8,097 bases of DNA. It comes from JAEUSE01 sp964648985. GTDB taxonomy: Bacteria; Patescibacteriota; Doudnabacteria; UBA920. The notes beneath the pieces were generated by a model. That model worked only from the letters and a program-made list of their open reading frames with translations. It made no database searches and was not told the origin of the DNA. Position 1 is the stretch's first letter. The number at the start of each line of letters is the position of its first letter. The stretch is from positions 1 through 8,097 of the forward strand of contig CAZYMS010000031.1 in assembly GCA_964648985.1 (NCBI GenBank), written 5' to 3'. A program made the position numbers and the translations under genes. This document shows positions 1 through 5,596 of this stretch, piece by piece.

Positions 1-2036
1 ACTACCCAACCACTGGGAAGTGTAAACGACATGCCCCATGCGCTATCACTAAATGTAGTGGGGGCGGGTGCAGGCGCTGGTGTGGGCGTAGGAGTTACTT
101 CTGCGGGCGGAGTTGGAGTAGGAGTGGGGGAGGTCGGTGTTGGCGCAGGTGCTACTGCTACAGGAGCAGGAAATACTTGAAACGGAGGCAATGGGGTTTG
201 GGCTGGTGGTACTACAGGCGGTATAATTTCAGCAACCGGAGTTTTATCTTTTCCCACATAATACCCAAGGACACCAGCAAGTCCGCCAATGATAACTATT
301 GCTCCTATTGCAGCAGTAACCGCAGAGCGTAAGGGGACGGCACTTATTTCTTTAGAGGGTGCTGCTGAGAGGCCCTCTTCGCTTTCGCGCCCTTTTTTCA
401 CGCGAAGGAAGGAGGCAATGAGTAACCCAAGCAAGCTAAATAGTGCCCCGTAGAACAAGGTGGCTTTGTTTGCGTCTACGGTTGCTTGTTTTGCTATTTT
501 TCCTATTTCTGCGCCTATGGCAGGGGTTACTTCTGCAGGCAACTCCGCGCTACCACTAAATTCAAGCTCGCTTGCTTGGTTTGAAACTTTTTCCGCTATG
601 GTCTGGCGAACAGGGGCTGGAATAACATTGCTCTTCTGAATCCCATTTGAAATGTTTGTGGTAAGGCTCGAAATAAGCACAGCACCTAAAATAGCAGTAC
701 CAAGCGTTTGTCCAACTTGGCGCATAGTGTTATTTACACCGCTTGCTTCTCCTGCTTGCTGAACAGACACCGCAGAAAGACTTACGTTGTTTATTTGAGA
801 AAACACAAGACCAAGGCCTACACCAAGCACGATAAACCCTGGGGCAAGCTGTGCGGTGCTGCTATCTACCTGGAGTAAATAACGGAGAAGTAAATATCCA
901 ATAACGTTTATAGCAAGGCCTGCCTGAATAATGTATTTCGGCTGAGTCTTATGAGAAAGAAAGCCGGCAACGGGAGCAGCTACGAGTAGTGCAACGGACA
1001 GCGGTAACATGGTGAGTCCCGTGTGCAGCGCGTCTAAGTTGCGTACGGTTTGCAGGAACACTGGAATAGAGAAAATAAGTCCAGCCATGCCGAGAGAAAG
1101 GACTGCAGTAGTAAGAGTTCCTATGGTGAACTGGTAGTTTTTAAGGAGCTCCATGGAAACAAGTGGGGTCCGCCCTTTCCGTTCCAAATATCGTTGCCAT
1201 AACACAAAGAGAATGAGAATAATAAGGCCAAGCGCAATAAACAGGGGAACAACAGAGAGGTTACCTAAATCCAATGTATGATGGAACAGTACGAGTGGTG
1301 CTTTTGCTTTTATCCAGCCGTACGTATTTACTTTTATAAATGCAAACACTATAGAAAGCATGCCCAAAGCGGACAATATAATCCCAACTATATCTAAGCG
1401 ATTTTTTTCTTCGGTGTCTTTTGATTCCCGTACAATAAGAGAGCCTATAAGCAGCACCGCAGCAACTACAACGTTTATACGAAAACCCCAACGCCAAGAG
1501 TAGTTGGTCGTAAGCCAGCCACCAAGTATAGGACCAATGGCAGAACTTGCTGCGGCAATACCACCCCAAATACCAAATGCTATGCCGCGTTCCCGCCCTT
1601 TAAAGTTTGCAACAAGAATAGATGCAGTCGCTGGCATCATAAGCGCAGCACCAATGCCTTCTATAATTGCTTCACCAGCAATCATGGTTCCCACGTTTTT
1701 GCTAATAGATGCTATAAAAGAACCAATGGCAAAAATAACTGCACCGAGCATGAACATACGTTTGCGACCGTAGAGGTCGCCAAGGCGGCCACCGGTTATG
1801 GTAAATGCAGCCAGTACTAATGAGTATGCCGTGATAACCCACTGCATAGCTTCTATGGTAGTGTGTAGGTCATTGATAATAGTTTTTAAAGACACGTTTA
1901 AAAGTGTAGTGTCTATAACTATAATGGCGAGTGCAAGACTGAGTACCACTAAGCTGCCCCATTTGCGAAAGCTGGAAAGAGGAGGCTGTACCGGAACTGT
2001 TTCGTCGTAGGCTATGGCCTGTTGTGCATCGTTCAT
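1..2036 (-). CDS. MFS multidrug exporter (DHA2/EmrB-QacA type) with an extra TM helix and C-terminal extracytoplasmic domain; 3' end beyond window
   Basis: 678 complete codons are visible and the frame stays open at the left edge, so the C-terminus is missing. The start at 2036 is preceded by AGGA five bases upstream. MFS motif A is visible (GGRLGDLYGRKR, residues 82-93), as is motif C in TM5 (GPILGG, 168-173), followed by the WRWGFRINV stretch typical of 14-TM drug:H+ antiporters. It probably exports toxic or amphipathic compounds using the proton gradient; the substrate cannot be read. After the usual last helix (ATLFYGALFSLLGLLIASFL) comes a basic, hence cytoplasmic, RVKKGR segment, then an additional helix (about 572-594). 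A roughly 60-residue Pro/Thr/Ala linker (about 600-660) follows, then the start of a new domain (DSAWGMSFTLPSGWV, 664-678). By the positive-inside rule that domain lies outside the membrane. It follows an AbrB-like regulator gene and is probably cotranscribed with it. Confidence 0.9.
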   Translation of the reverse strand, partial: MNDAQQAIAYDETVPVQPPLSSFRKWGSLVVLSLALAIIVIDTTLLNVSLKTIINDLHTTIEAMQWVITAYSLVLAAFTITGGRLGDLYGRKRMFMLGAVIFAIGSFIASISKNVGTMIAGEAIIEGIGAALMMPATASILVANFKGRERGIAFGIWGGIAAASSAIGPILGGWLTTNYSWRWGFRINVVVAAVLLIGSLIVRESKDTEEKNRLDIVGIILSALGMLSIVFAFIKVNTYGWIKAKAPLVLFHHTLDLGNLSVVPLFIALGLIILILFVLWQRYLERKGRTPLVSMELLKNYQFTIGTLTTAVLSLGMAGLIFSIPVFLQTVRNLDALHTGLTMLPLSVALLVAAPVAGFLSHKTQPKYIIQAGLAINVIGYLLLRYLLQVDSSTAQLAPGFIVLGVGLGLVFSQINNVSLSAVSVQQAGEASGVNNTMRQVGQTLGTAILGAVLISSLTTNISNGIQKSNVIPAPVRQTIAEKVSNQASELEFSGSAELPAEVTPAIGAEIGKIAKQATVDANKATLFYGALFSLLGLLIASFLRVKKGRESEEGLSAAPSKEISAVPLRSAVTAAIGAIVIIGGLAGVLGYYVGKDKTPVAEIIPPVVPPAQTPLPPFQVFPAPVAVAPAPTPTSPTPTPTPPAEVTPTPTPAPAPAPTTFSDSAWGMSFTLPSGWV

Positions 2037-2048
2037 ATAAATCCTGAT

Positions 2049-2109
2049 ATACAGATTAATGCAAATAAAGTATCGATGCGAATATACAAATTATGCTAAT
2101 TATGCGAAT
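2049..2109. repeat. Cluster of ATGCNAAT direct repeats upstream of the exporter gene
   Basis: Four exact matches to ATGCNAAT lie at 2059-2066, 2076-2083, 2093-2100 and 2102-2109, all in the same orientation, with start-to-start spacings of 17, 17 and 9. Looser copies (ATACAGAT at 2049-2056, ATACAAAT at 2084-2091) fall between them, so the array has a rough 8-10 bp rhythm. It lies in the AT-rich 136-base gap between the regulator gene and the exporter start. It could be an operator for the neighbouring AbrB-like protein or a decayed tandem repeat; binding is inferred only. Confidence 0.55.
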
Positions 2110-2172
2110 GAAGAGTACTGTATTTTATTTGTATAATTAGTACCTTGGTATATTCGAATCGCTACCAATGGG

Positions 2173-2418
2173 TTACTGCTTTGTCTGTTTAATTATCTTT
2201 TCCATAGAATTTAACTTTTTGGAAAGGTGAGTGGCGAACTTTTGAAGCTGGGAGAGTTTGGTCATAACCAGCATGTCGTCGTTCATGGAAAACACCAGAA
2301 GTTTGTCTCCGGCTTTAAGCTTCAGTGCTTTACGCGCTTCCGCAGGAACTACAGCCTGGCCACGTTCACCTAGCGTGGTGGTACCATAGAATACTTCATT
2401 TTTCATGTGTAATGCCAT
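2173..2418 (-). CDS. AbrB/SpoVT-family (swapped-hairpin) DNA-binding regulator
   Basis: An 81-aa protein. Residues about 9-55 (FYGTTTLGERGQAVVP, then AEARKALKLKAGDKLLVF) match the swapped-hairpin AbrB/MazE/SpoVT fold, including the conserved G-RGQ-VVP strand-turn and the LKAGDKL loop. These proteins dimerise and bind AT-rich DNA through the intertwined N-terminal barrel. The C-terminal 25 residues are Lys-rich and predicted helical, an addition beyond the minimal domain. The start could be 2418 (MALHM) or 2406 (MKNEVF); no Shine-Dalgarno is evident for either, and many relatives begin with MKN. It sits 136 bases upstream of the exporter gene on the same strand with no terminator seen between them, which suggests a local regulator of that transporter. 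An antitoxin role is less likely because no toxin gene is adjacent. Confidence 0.88.
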   Translation of the reverse strand: MALHMKNEVFYGTTTLGERGQAVVPAEARKALKLKAGDKLLVFSMNDDMLVMTKLSQLQKFATHLSKKLNSMEKIIKQTKQ

Positions 2419-2430
2419 AATAAATACAGA

Positions 2431-2469
2431 CGTGAGAAATGAGTCGCGTTTGTGACGTGGTATCTCACG
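2431..2469 (-). promoter_or_regulatory. Inverted repeat in the leader of the AbrB-exporter unit
   Basis: CGTGAGA (2431-2437) and TCTCACG (2463-2469) are perfect 7-bp complements separated by 25 bases, lying between the promoter at 2508-2536 and the regulator start. This could be an RNA hairpin or a dyad operator allowing autoregulation. No U-run follows, so it is not a terminator. Confidence 0.4.
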
Positions 2470-2507
2470 GTTATTCTTATCTTATAAGTATGAAATGTAT
2501 GAATTAT

Positions 2508-2536
2508 AATATATCGTTTTATGGTAGCAATGTCAA
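2508..2536 (-). promoter_or_regulatory. Sigma70-type promoter for the AbrB-exporter unit
   Basis: On the minus strand TTGACA (2536-2531) is followed after exactly 17 bases by TATATT (2513-2508); a second AT-rich hexamer follows immediately. The -35 is a perfect consensus. Transcription would start near 2500, giving a leader of about 80 nt before the regulator's ATG. Confidence 0.75.
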
Positions 2537-2549
2537 TCGCCCATATAAG

Positions 2550-2587
2550 AAAAAAGCGGATCACTGCACATAGTGCTCGTGTCCGCT
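2550..2587 (-). terminator. Intrinsic terminator downstream of the ribbon-helix-helix gene
   Basis: The stem pairs AGCGGA (2555-2560) with TCCGCT (2582-2587), CAC (2562-2564) with GTG (2579-2581), and GCAC (2566-2569) with GTGC (2573-2576) around an ATA loop, with small bulges. On the minus strand it runs into six T residues (2555-2550). It lies 32 bases past the stop of the gene at 2619-2891 and just upstream of the next promoter. Confidence 0.8.
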
Positions 2588-2618
2588 CAGGCTAAGCTGA
2601 CGAGAAGGTGTTGTATTA

Positions 2619-2891
2619 TCAGTCAAGAGAAATGTAATCTTGATCGATCAATCCTTCAGTTTCAGGTTTTCGCTGAATATTATCAAAGCATGGCATGTGA
2701 AGCTCTTTATATTTTCTTGCTTTTTCATCTATAGAGCCAACAATGCGTCTCAATTCCAGTTCATTGACCATCCATTCAAACATGGTGATCGCATTATTAA
2801 ATAGCGATCGTCTGTCTGGTAGGCCAACTCTCTGGGCCAGCGCATCGAGTTCGCGTACTTTTTCGTCAGGAATCTCGAGTTGAATTACCAT
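2619..2891 (-). CDS. Ribbon-helix-helix-like small protein, function unknown
   Basis: A 90-aa protein with a strong ribosome site (AAGGAG, four bases before the ATG). Residues 1-46 fit a ribbon-helix-helix arrangement: a short strand (VIQLEIP), a first helix (DEKVRELDALAQRVG) and a second helix beginning RRSLFNNAITMFEWMVNE. The NNAITMFEW segment followed by VGSIDEKARKYKELHMP (51-67) resembles a widespread family of small RHH-like hypothetical proteins with a conserved SxDE...YxEL-MP tail. That similarity is from memory and was not searched. RHH proteins usually bind DNA as dimers, often as antitoxins or autoregulators, but no toxin gene is adjacent. It forms a single-gene unit with its own leader and terminator, and ends in TGA. 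Confidence 0.8.
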   Translation of the reverse strand: MVIQLEIPDEKVRELDALAQRVGLPDRRSLFNNAITMFEWMVNELELRRIVGSIDEKARKYKELHMPCFDNIQRKPETEGLIDQDYISLD

Positions 2892-2921
2892 GTCTCTCCT
2901 TCAGAGTTGTAGTGTTTTCGG

Positions 2922-2993
2922 TTTAACATCCACTTAGAGAATATGTAATTAGCCGCTTGGCTTGCTCTGCTTATTCTCAGCTCGGATGTTAAA
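2922..2993 (-). promoter_or_regulatory. Long structured 5' leader of the ribbon-helix-helix gene
   Basis: Three nested complementary segments are visible: TTTAACATCC (2922-2931) with GGATGTTAAA (2984-2993), a perfect 10 bp; GAGAATA (2937-2943) with TATTCTC (2972-2978), 7 bp; and AGCC (2951-2954) with GGCT (2959-2962) around a GCTT loop. Together they make an extended stem with two internal loops. It is transcribed on the minus strand if the 3010-3037 promoter is real, and ends about 30 bases upstream of the ATG. The T-run lies on its 5' side in that direction, so it is not a terminator. No known riboswitch class was recognised. Confidence 0.5.
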
Positions 2994-3009
2994 AAAATAG
3001 TAACATTTA

Positions 3010-3037
3010 TTTATAGCGCGAGCAATGACTGTAACAA
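3010..3037 (-). promoter_or_regulatory. Candidate promoter for the ribbon-helix-helix gene
   Basis: On the minus strand TTGTTA (3037-3032) and TATAAA (3015-3010) are separated by 16 bases. Both hexamers are imperfect. The predicted start near 3003 would place the structured leader right at the 5' end of the transcript. Confidence 0.45.
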
Positions 3038-3112
3038 TAGTAATTAAATAGAATGAGCTCGCTCCTATCTTTTTACGAGCCGTACTATTTGTCCTTAAGT
3101 AATTCTCTGCTG

Positions 3113-3160
3113 ATAAAAATATAACCGGAGCAGCACCTTGTGGGTGACTGGTCCGGTTAT
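3113..3160 (-). terminator. Intrinsic terminator downstream of the four-TM protein gene
   Basis: ATAACCGGA (3121-3129) pairs perfectly with TCCGGTTAT (3152-3160). Inside it CAG/CTG and CACC/GGTG continue the stem around a short loop. On the minus strand the hairpin is followed by ATTTTTAT (3120-3113). It begins about 20 bases past the stop of the gene at 3181-3603. Confidence 0.82.
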
Positions 3161-3180
3161 ATGGGGGTTGCACTTTCTGC

Positions 3181-3603
3181 CTACGCTGTTGTGCGCGATG
3201 GAGCTGGGCGGTATTTGAAAATTACCGCAATTATTCCAAACAGAAGTGCGAATAAGAAAAAAATCCAAGCTATCGTGGTGGCGTTGATAATTGCCATAGG
3301 GCAAGGGGGAAGCCTGTTCAGGTCTTGCATCCAAGCCCTCTCTTCGCAGGGGGTGCCATCCATAAGGAGGGTTTCCCCCGTGAGGATAACGCCCCAGATT
3401 GCAATGGATACGACTGCGGACCAGCCATTGAACTTGCTGCCCCAGGCTACGTTGAGCCCGAGGAAGATTGCCCAGGCTGCAACCGCGGCGAAGCTGATAC
3501 CATTCACGAAGCTAGTTGCTTCGGTGAGGATGCAAACCACCACTCCCACTACAATGAGTGGTAGCATAATATAAGGTTTAGATAAGTTTCTTAACGTGGT
3601 CAT
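3181..3603 (-). CDS. Small four-TM membrane protein, unrecognised family
   Basis: A 140-aa protein with four hydrophobic segments at about 12-29, 36-54, 61-81 and 104-129. Positive charges at the N-terminus (LRNLSK) and C-terminus (KYRPAPSR) put both ends in the cytoplasm. The 82-103 loop would then be outside; it carries two cysteines (C86, C101) that could form a disulfide, plus acidic and proline residues. A very good ribosome site (AGGAGGG, 3609-3615) lies five bases from the ATG. It is a single-gene unit with its own strong promoter and terminator. Base composition is clearly richer in GC than its neighbours: hand counts give about 37 of 60 bases in 3301-3360 and in 3421-3480, versus 19 of 60 in 3841-3900. 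This hints at recent acquisition. I do not recognise the family and assign no function. Confidence 0.8.
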   Translation of the reverse strand: MTTLRNLSKPYIMLPLIVVGVVVCILTEATSFVNGISFAAVAAWAIFLGLNVAWGSKFNGWSAVVSIAIWGVILTGETLLMDGTPCEERAWMQDLNRLPPCPMAIINATTIAWIFFLFALLFGIIAVIFKYRPAPSRTTA

Positions 3604-3638
3604 TTTGGCCCTCCTAGGCGGTTGTTTTTTGAAGGTAC

Positions 3639-3650
3639 GCGTTTTTACGC
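3639..3650 (-). promoter_or_regulatory. Small hairpin in the leader of the four-TM gene
   Basis: GCGT (3639-3642) pairs with ACGC (3647-3650) around a four-base loop, in the transcript leader about 35 bases before the start codon. It is short and may be incidental. Confidence 0.25.
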
Positions 3651-3678
3651 ATTAAATACAGCATTTGGTTTATATGCT

Positions 3679-3720
3679 ATAATACCATAATATAATAGAT
3701 ATGTCAAGTATTATGGTATT
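3679..3720 (-). promoter_or_regulatory. Strong promoter overlapped by a perfect 12-bp palindrome (candidate operator)
   Basis: On the minus strand TTGACA (3707-3702) is followed after 17 bases by TATTAT (3684-3679), a near-consensus promoter for the gene at 3181-3603. Arms AATACCATAATA (3681-3692) and TATTATGGTATT (3709-3720) are exact complements with a 16-base spacer. The right arm abuts the upstream side of the -35 and the left arm overlaps the -10. A dimeric repressor on this site would cover the polymerase site; the alternative is a cruciform-prone AT-rich dyad with no binder. Confidence 0.7.
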
Positions 3721-3750
3721 TTCAATGGGCTTACTATCTTATTGCTGTGT

Positions 3751-3806
3751 CTAAAAGAAATTACAATGGGCACCATTGTAGTACGCAATGGTGCCCATTG
3801 TAATTT
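3751..3806 (-). terminator. Perfect 21-bp hairpin, probable terminator of the ppa-Nudix unit
   Basis: Positions 3758-3778 and 3786-3806 are exact reverse complements (21 bp) around a 7-base loop (3779-3785). On the minus strand the stem ends in TTT and runs on as CTTTTAG, an interrupted U-tract. It lies 20 bases past the stop of the Nudix gene and separates that unit from the next promoter. The length and lack of mismatches exceed a usual terminator, so it may also be an RNase III target or a small inverted-repeat element. Confidence 0.65.
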
Positions 3807-3825
3807 GAACGCTTGGTGGTTGGTC

Positions 3826-4254
3826 TTATATGAGTGGAAGAACTGTTTTAAAGTAGTCTTTTAGGTTTTGATGGCTGAGAATGTCTATGACTTTGTCTTT
3901 AGTTATCCAGGCTGGTTCTTCGTCAGTGTCCCCACCAAGCTCTGTAGATTGAGGTTGAAGCAAGAACATGTGACATGTAACCATTTCTGGTGGGTTAGTG
4001 CTGGTGGGGTAGGAGAGCGATGGAAGTTTTGAATTCACGGTCGTGGTAATTCCACACTCTTCTTGTATTTCGCGTATTGCTGCTTGTTCCGGTGTTTCTC
4101 CTACATCTATATGGCCCTTCGGAAAAGTCCAGTCACCATGGTGGGTGCGGTGGACTAGTAATACAAACGTCTCTGCTCCTTTTTTATGAGTAACAATGCC
4201 GCCTGCTTTTTGTGTGCGACCAACGGCATCGCGAATTTTTTGATGGGTATCCAT
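3826..4254 (-). CDS. Nudix hydrolase (Ap4A/Ap6A-hydrolase-like)
   Basis: A 142-aa protein with a complete Nudix box, residues 47-69: G47, E53, R61-E62, E65-E66, G68 and hydrophobic I69, fitting GX5EX7REUXEEXGU. The glutamates bind the divalent metals that cleave a nucleoside-diphosphate-X bond. AGGIV near residue 18 and DWTFPKGH just before the box are typical of the small diadenosine-polyphosphate/MutT-like branch. The substrate cannot be fixed from sequence. Length is normal for a single-domain Nudix enzyme. There is only a weak purine stretch (AAAGAAAATAAA) before the ATG. It starts 60 bases after the pyrophosphatase gene on the same strand, with no promoter or terminator seen between, so the two are probably cotranscribed. 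Confidence 0.93.
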   Translation of the reverse strand: MDTHQKIRDAVGRTQKAGGIVTHKKGAETFVLLVHRTHHGDWTFPKGHIDVGETPEQAAIREIQEECGITTTVNSKLPSLSYPTSTNPPEMVTCHMFLLQPQSTELGGDTDEEPAWITKDKVIDILSHQNLKDYFKTVLPLI

Positions 4255-4314
4255 TTTATTTTCTTTGCGACCAAAGTAACCTGGTGCTATCAGTTACGCA
4301 TGTTGCTATTAAAA

Positions 4315-4899
4315 TTATTGCAATTTTGGAGCGTAGTCAGTTGTATAGCGAGCGGCGCATGCTTTAATAATGGTGCGTGCTTCCTCTACTCCAAAGAATC
4401 CGTCAACTCGGCAGGTGCCAGGTTTTTTAAGGTCCTTATAGTGCTCCCAGTAATAGCTGGTTTCTTTTATAAAATGCTCACCCAAGTCTTCAACTTTTTG
4501 AATATGGTCCATGCGCTTATCGTCGGCAAGTACGGCAATAACTTTATCATCCACTTCGCCGCCATCGTTGAATTTCATTATGCCAATAACGCGTGCTTCT
4601 ACCAAACAGCCCGGTGCCAGCGGTTCGGTAACGCCTACAATTTCTATATCCAAAGGATCACCGTCTTCGTCCCAGGTCTGAGGAATGGCACCATAGGCAA
4701 ATGGATAGGCGAGTGAAGAGTAGCCGACGCGGTCGAGCTTAAGCTGTCCCGACTCAGTTATAATTTCGTATTTATATATAGTGCCGGAGTTTATCTCCAT
4801 AAGCGCGTTCACTACGTCTTTTTCTTCATTAGCAAAAGGAGGGAGTACGTGAATTAAGTTGAGTTGGTATTTGCTTGGTGTGTGATCTATGTTGGCCAT
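4315..4899 (-). CDS. ppa: Family I soluble inorganic pyrophosphatase
   Basis: A 194-aa cytoplasmic enzyme that hydrolyses pyrophosphate to phosphate and so pulls polymerase and aminoacyl-tRNA synthetase reactions forward. The family signature DGDPLDI is at residues 79-85, giving metal-binding D79, D81 and D84. Other expected active-site residues are present by comparison with the E. coli enzyme: E35 and K43 (MEINSGTIYKYE), R57 (LDRVGY), Y69, D112, D117 and K119 (NDGGEVDDK), and Y154-K155 (EHYKDLK). The N-terminus is some 15 residues longer than in E. coli, which is common among bacterial enzymes. No clear Shine-Dalgarno precedes the ATG. It is the first gene of a probable two-gene unit with the Nudix hydrolase. 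Confidence 0.97.
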   Translation of the reverse strand: MANIDHTPSKYQLNLIHVLPPFANEEKDVVNALMEINSGTIYKYEIITESGQLKLDRVGYSSLAYPFAYGAIPQTWDEDGDPLDIEIVGVTEPLAPGCLVEARVIGIMKFNDGGEVDDKVIAVLADDKRMDHIQKVEDLGEHFIKETSYYWEHYKDLKKPGTCRVDGFFGVEEARTIIKACAARYTTDYAPKLQ

Positions 4900-4945
4900 A
4901 TAAATGTAGGCTTATGAATTACAAAGTAAAAATTGGATTGGGCAC

Positions 4946-4974
4946 TTAGAAAAATCCAAAGATATTGGTATTAT
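4946..4974 (+). promoter_or_regulatory. Weak candidate promoter for the DUF218-kinase unit
   Basis: TTAGAA (4946-4951) and TATTAT (4969-4974) are 17 bases apart, and transcription would begin about 40 bases before the DUF218 start. The -10 overlaps the -10 of the opposite-strand promoter for ppa, so the two could interfere. Confidence 0.35.
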
Positions 4975-4998
4975 ATAGTTACTCAGTTAAAGAGTAAA
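4970..4998 (-). promoter_or_regulatory. Sigma70-type promoter for ppa-Nudix
   Basis: On the minus strand TTTACT (4998-4993) is followed after 17 bases by a perfect TATAAT (4975-4970). The predicted transcript has a leader of about 65 nt before the ppa ATG. Confidence 0.6.
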
Positions 4999-5011
4999 TG
5001 CCTTTCGGCAT
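4998..5011 (+). promoter_or_regulatory. Short leader hairpin just before the DUF218 start codon
   Basis: ATGCC (4998-5002) pairs with GGCAT (5007-5011) around a TTTC loop, nine bases upstream of the ATG at 5021. It occupies the place where a Shine-Dalgarno would be, and none is seen. It could tune translation, or be chance. Confidence 0.35.
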
Positions 5012-5020
5012 ATTTGTTAC

Positions 5021-5596
5021 ATGCTAAAGCGGTTGTTAAAATGTATAGCGTATATTATTGTACTCGTCCTTGCGGTAGACGGGCTTTTTGTGACGCTGTT
5101 TCCTCGTAAATCGCTTCCACCTACAGATTATCCTGCAGATGCAATTATTGTACTTGGTGCGGCGCCAAATAGTCCCGCTATTCGTAATCGTGCGTCTAAA
5201 GGCTTAGAGCTCTATTATGCTGGACAGGCACAGCAGCTTATTTTAACTGGTGGTAATACTTCTAGTCGGGATGAGTCCGAGGCTATGAATATGAACCGGT
5301 TTTTAGCACGGATAGAAACTACTGCTGTCCGTACAACACTAGAAGAGCGCTCCACGAATACATTTGAGAATTTGCAAAATAGCCGCACCCTCGTCCCTGA
5401 AGCAAAGCGAATAATTATAGTGTCCGATACTTACCACCTTCCTCGCGCGTTTCTTATAGCCAAGCGCCTTGGGTATGTAGATGTATATTGGGAGTCACCG
5501 AACTCAAACTACTACAGGCCTTCTGAACTTGTGTGGTACTATGGCCGGGAAATGGCCGCTATACTTGCGTATATTCCTAAGTTTGTTAAATTATAA
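5021..5596 (+). CDS. Membrane-anchored DUF218 protein (SanA/ElyC/YdcF-like)
   Basis: A 191-aa protein. A basic start (MLKRLLK) and one hydrophobic helix (about 9-27) make an uncleaved N-terminal anchor, placing the rest outside the membrane. The DUF218 core follows: DAIIVLGA (40-47), LILTGG (73-78), DESEA (84-88), STNTFENLQNS (111-121) and IIIVSDTYHLPRA (131-143), all hallmarks of the family. Relatives such as SanA and ElyC affect envelope integrity and peptidoglycan or lipid-carrier metabolism, but the chemical activity is not established. No Shine-Dalgarno is visible and a small hairpin lies just upstream. The stop is only four bases before the next ATG, so translation of the kinase-like gene is probably coupled. 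Confidence 0.88.
   Translation: MLKRLLKCIAYIIVLVLAVDGLFVTLFPRKSLPPTDYPADAIIVLGAAPNSPAIRNRASKGLELYYAGQAQQLILTGGNTSSRDESEAMNMNRFLARIETTAVRTTLEERSTNTFENLQNSRTLVPEAKRIIIVSDTYHLPRAFLIAKRLGYVDVYWESPNSNYYRPSELVWYYGREMAAILAYIPKFVKL

Noticed and set aside
2040..2110. CRISPR-like array from the repeated ATGCNAAT motif
   Set aside because: Repeats are only 8 bp and spacers 1-9 bp, so it cannot be a CRISPR; an operator or decayed tandem repeat is more likely.
2619..2891. Toxin-antitoxin pair involving the RHH-like protein, or the AbrB-like protein as a MazE-type antitoxin
   Set aside because: No toxin-like frame is adjacent on either strand; the neighbours are an exporter and a membrane protein.
2949..3173. 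Minus-strand 74-codon frame with a hydrophobic stretch
   Set aside because: Its start lies upstream of a good terminator hairpin that would end the incoming transcript, it has no ribosome site, and it covers the candidate promoter and leader of the RHH gene.
3325..3564. Plus-strand, Cys/His-rich 79-codon frame resembling a metal-binding protein
   Set aside because: It lies wholly antisense inside the same gene; the Cys residues are complements of Ala/Ala-Trp codons, and it lacks a promoter and terminator.
3140..3574. Plus-strand open frame of 144 codons
   Set aside because: It is antisense to the four-TM protein gene, overlaps its terminator, has no ribosome site and exists because the region is GC-rich and poor in stops.
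4186..4716. Plus-strand frame of 176 codons
   Set aside because: It runs antisense through the Nudix and pyrophosphatase genes, both certain from their motifs.
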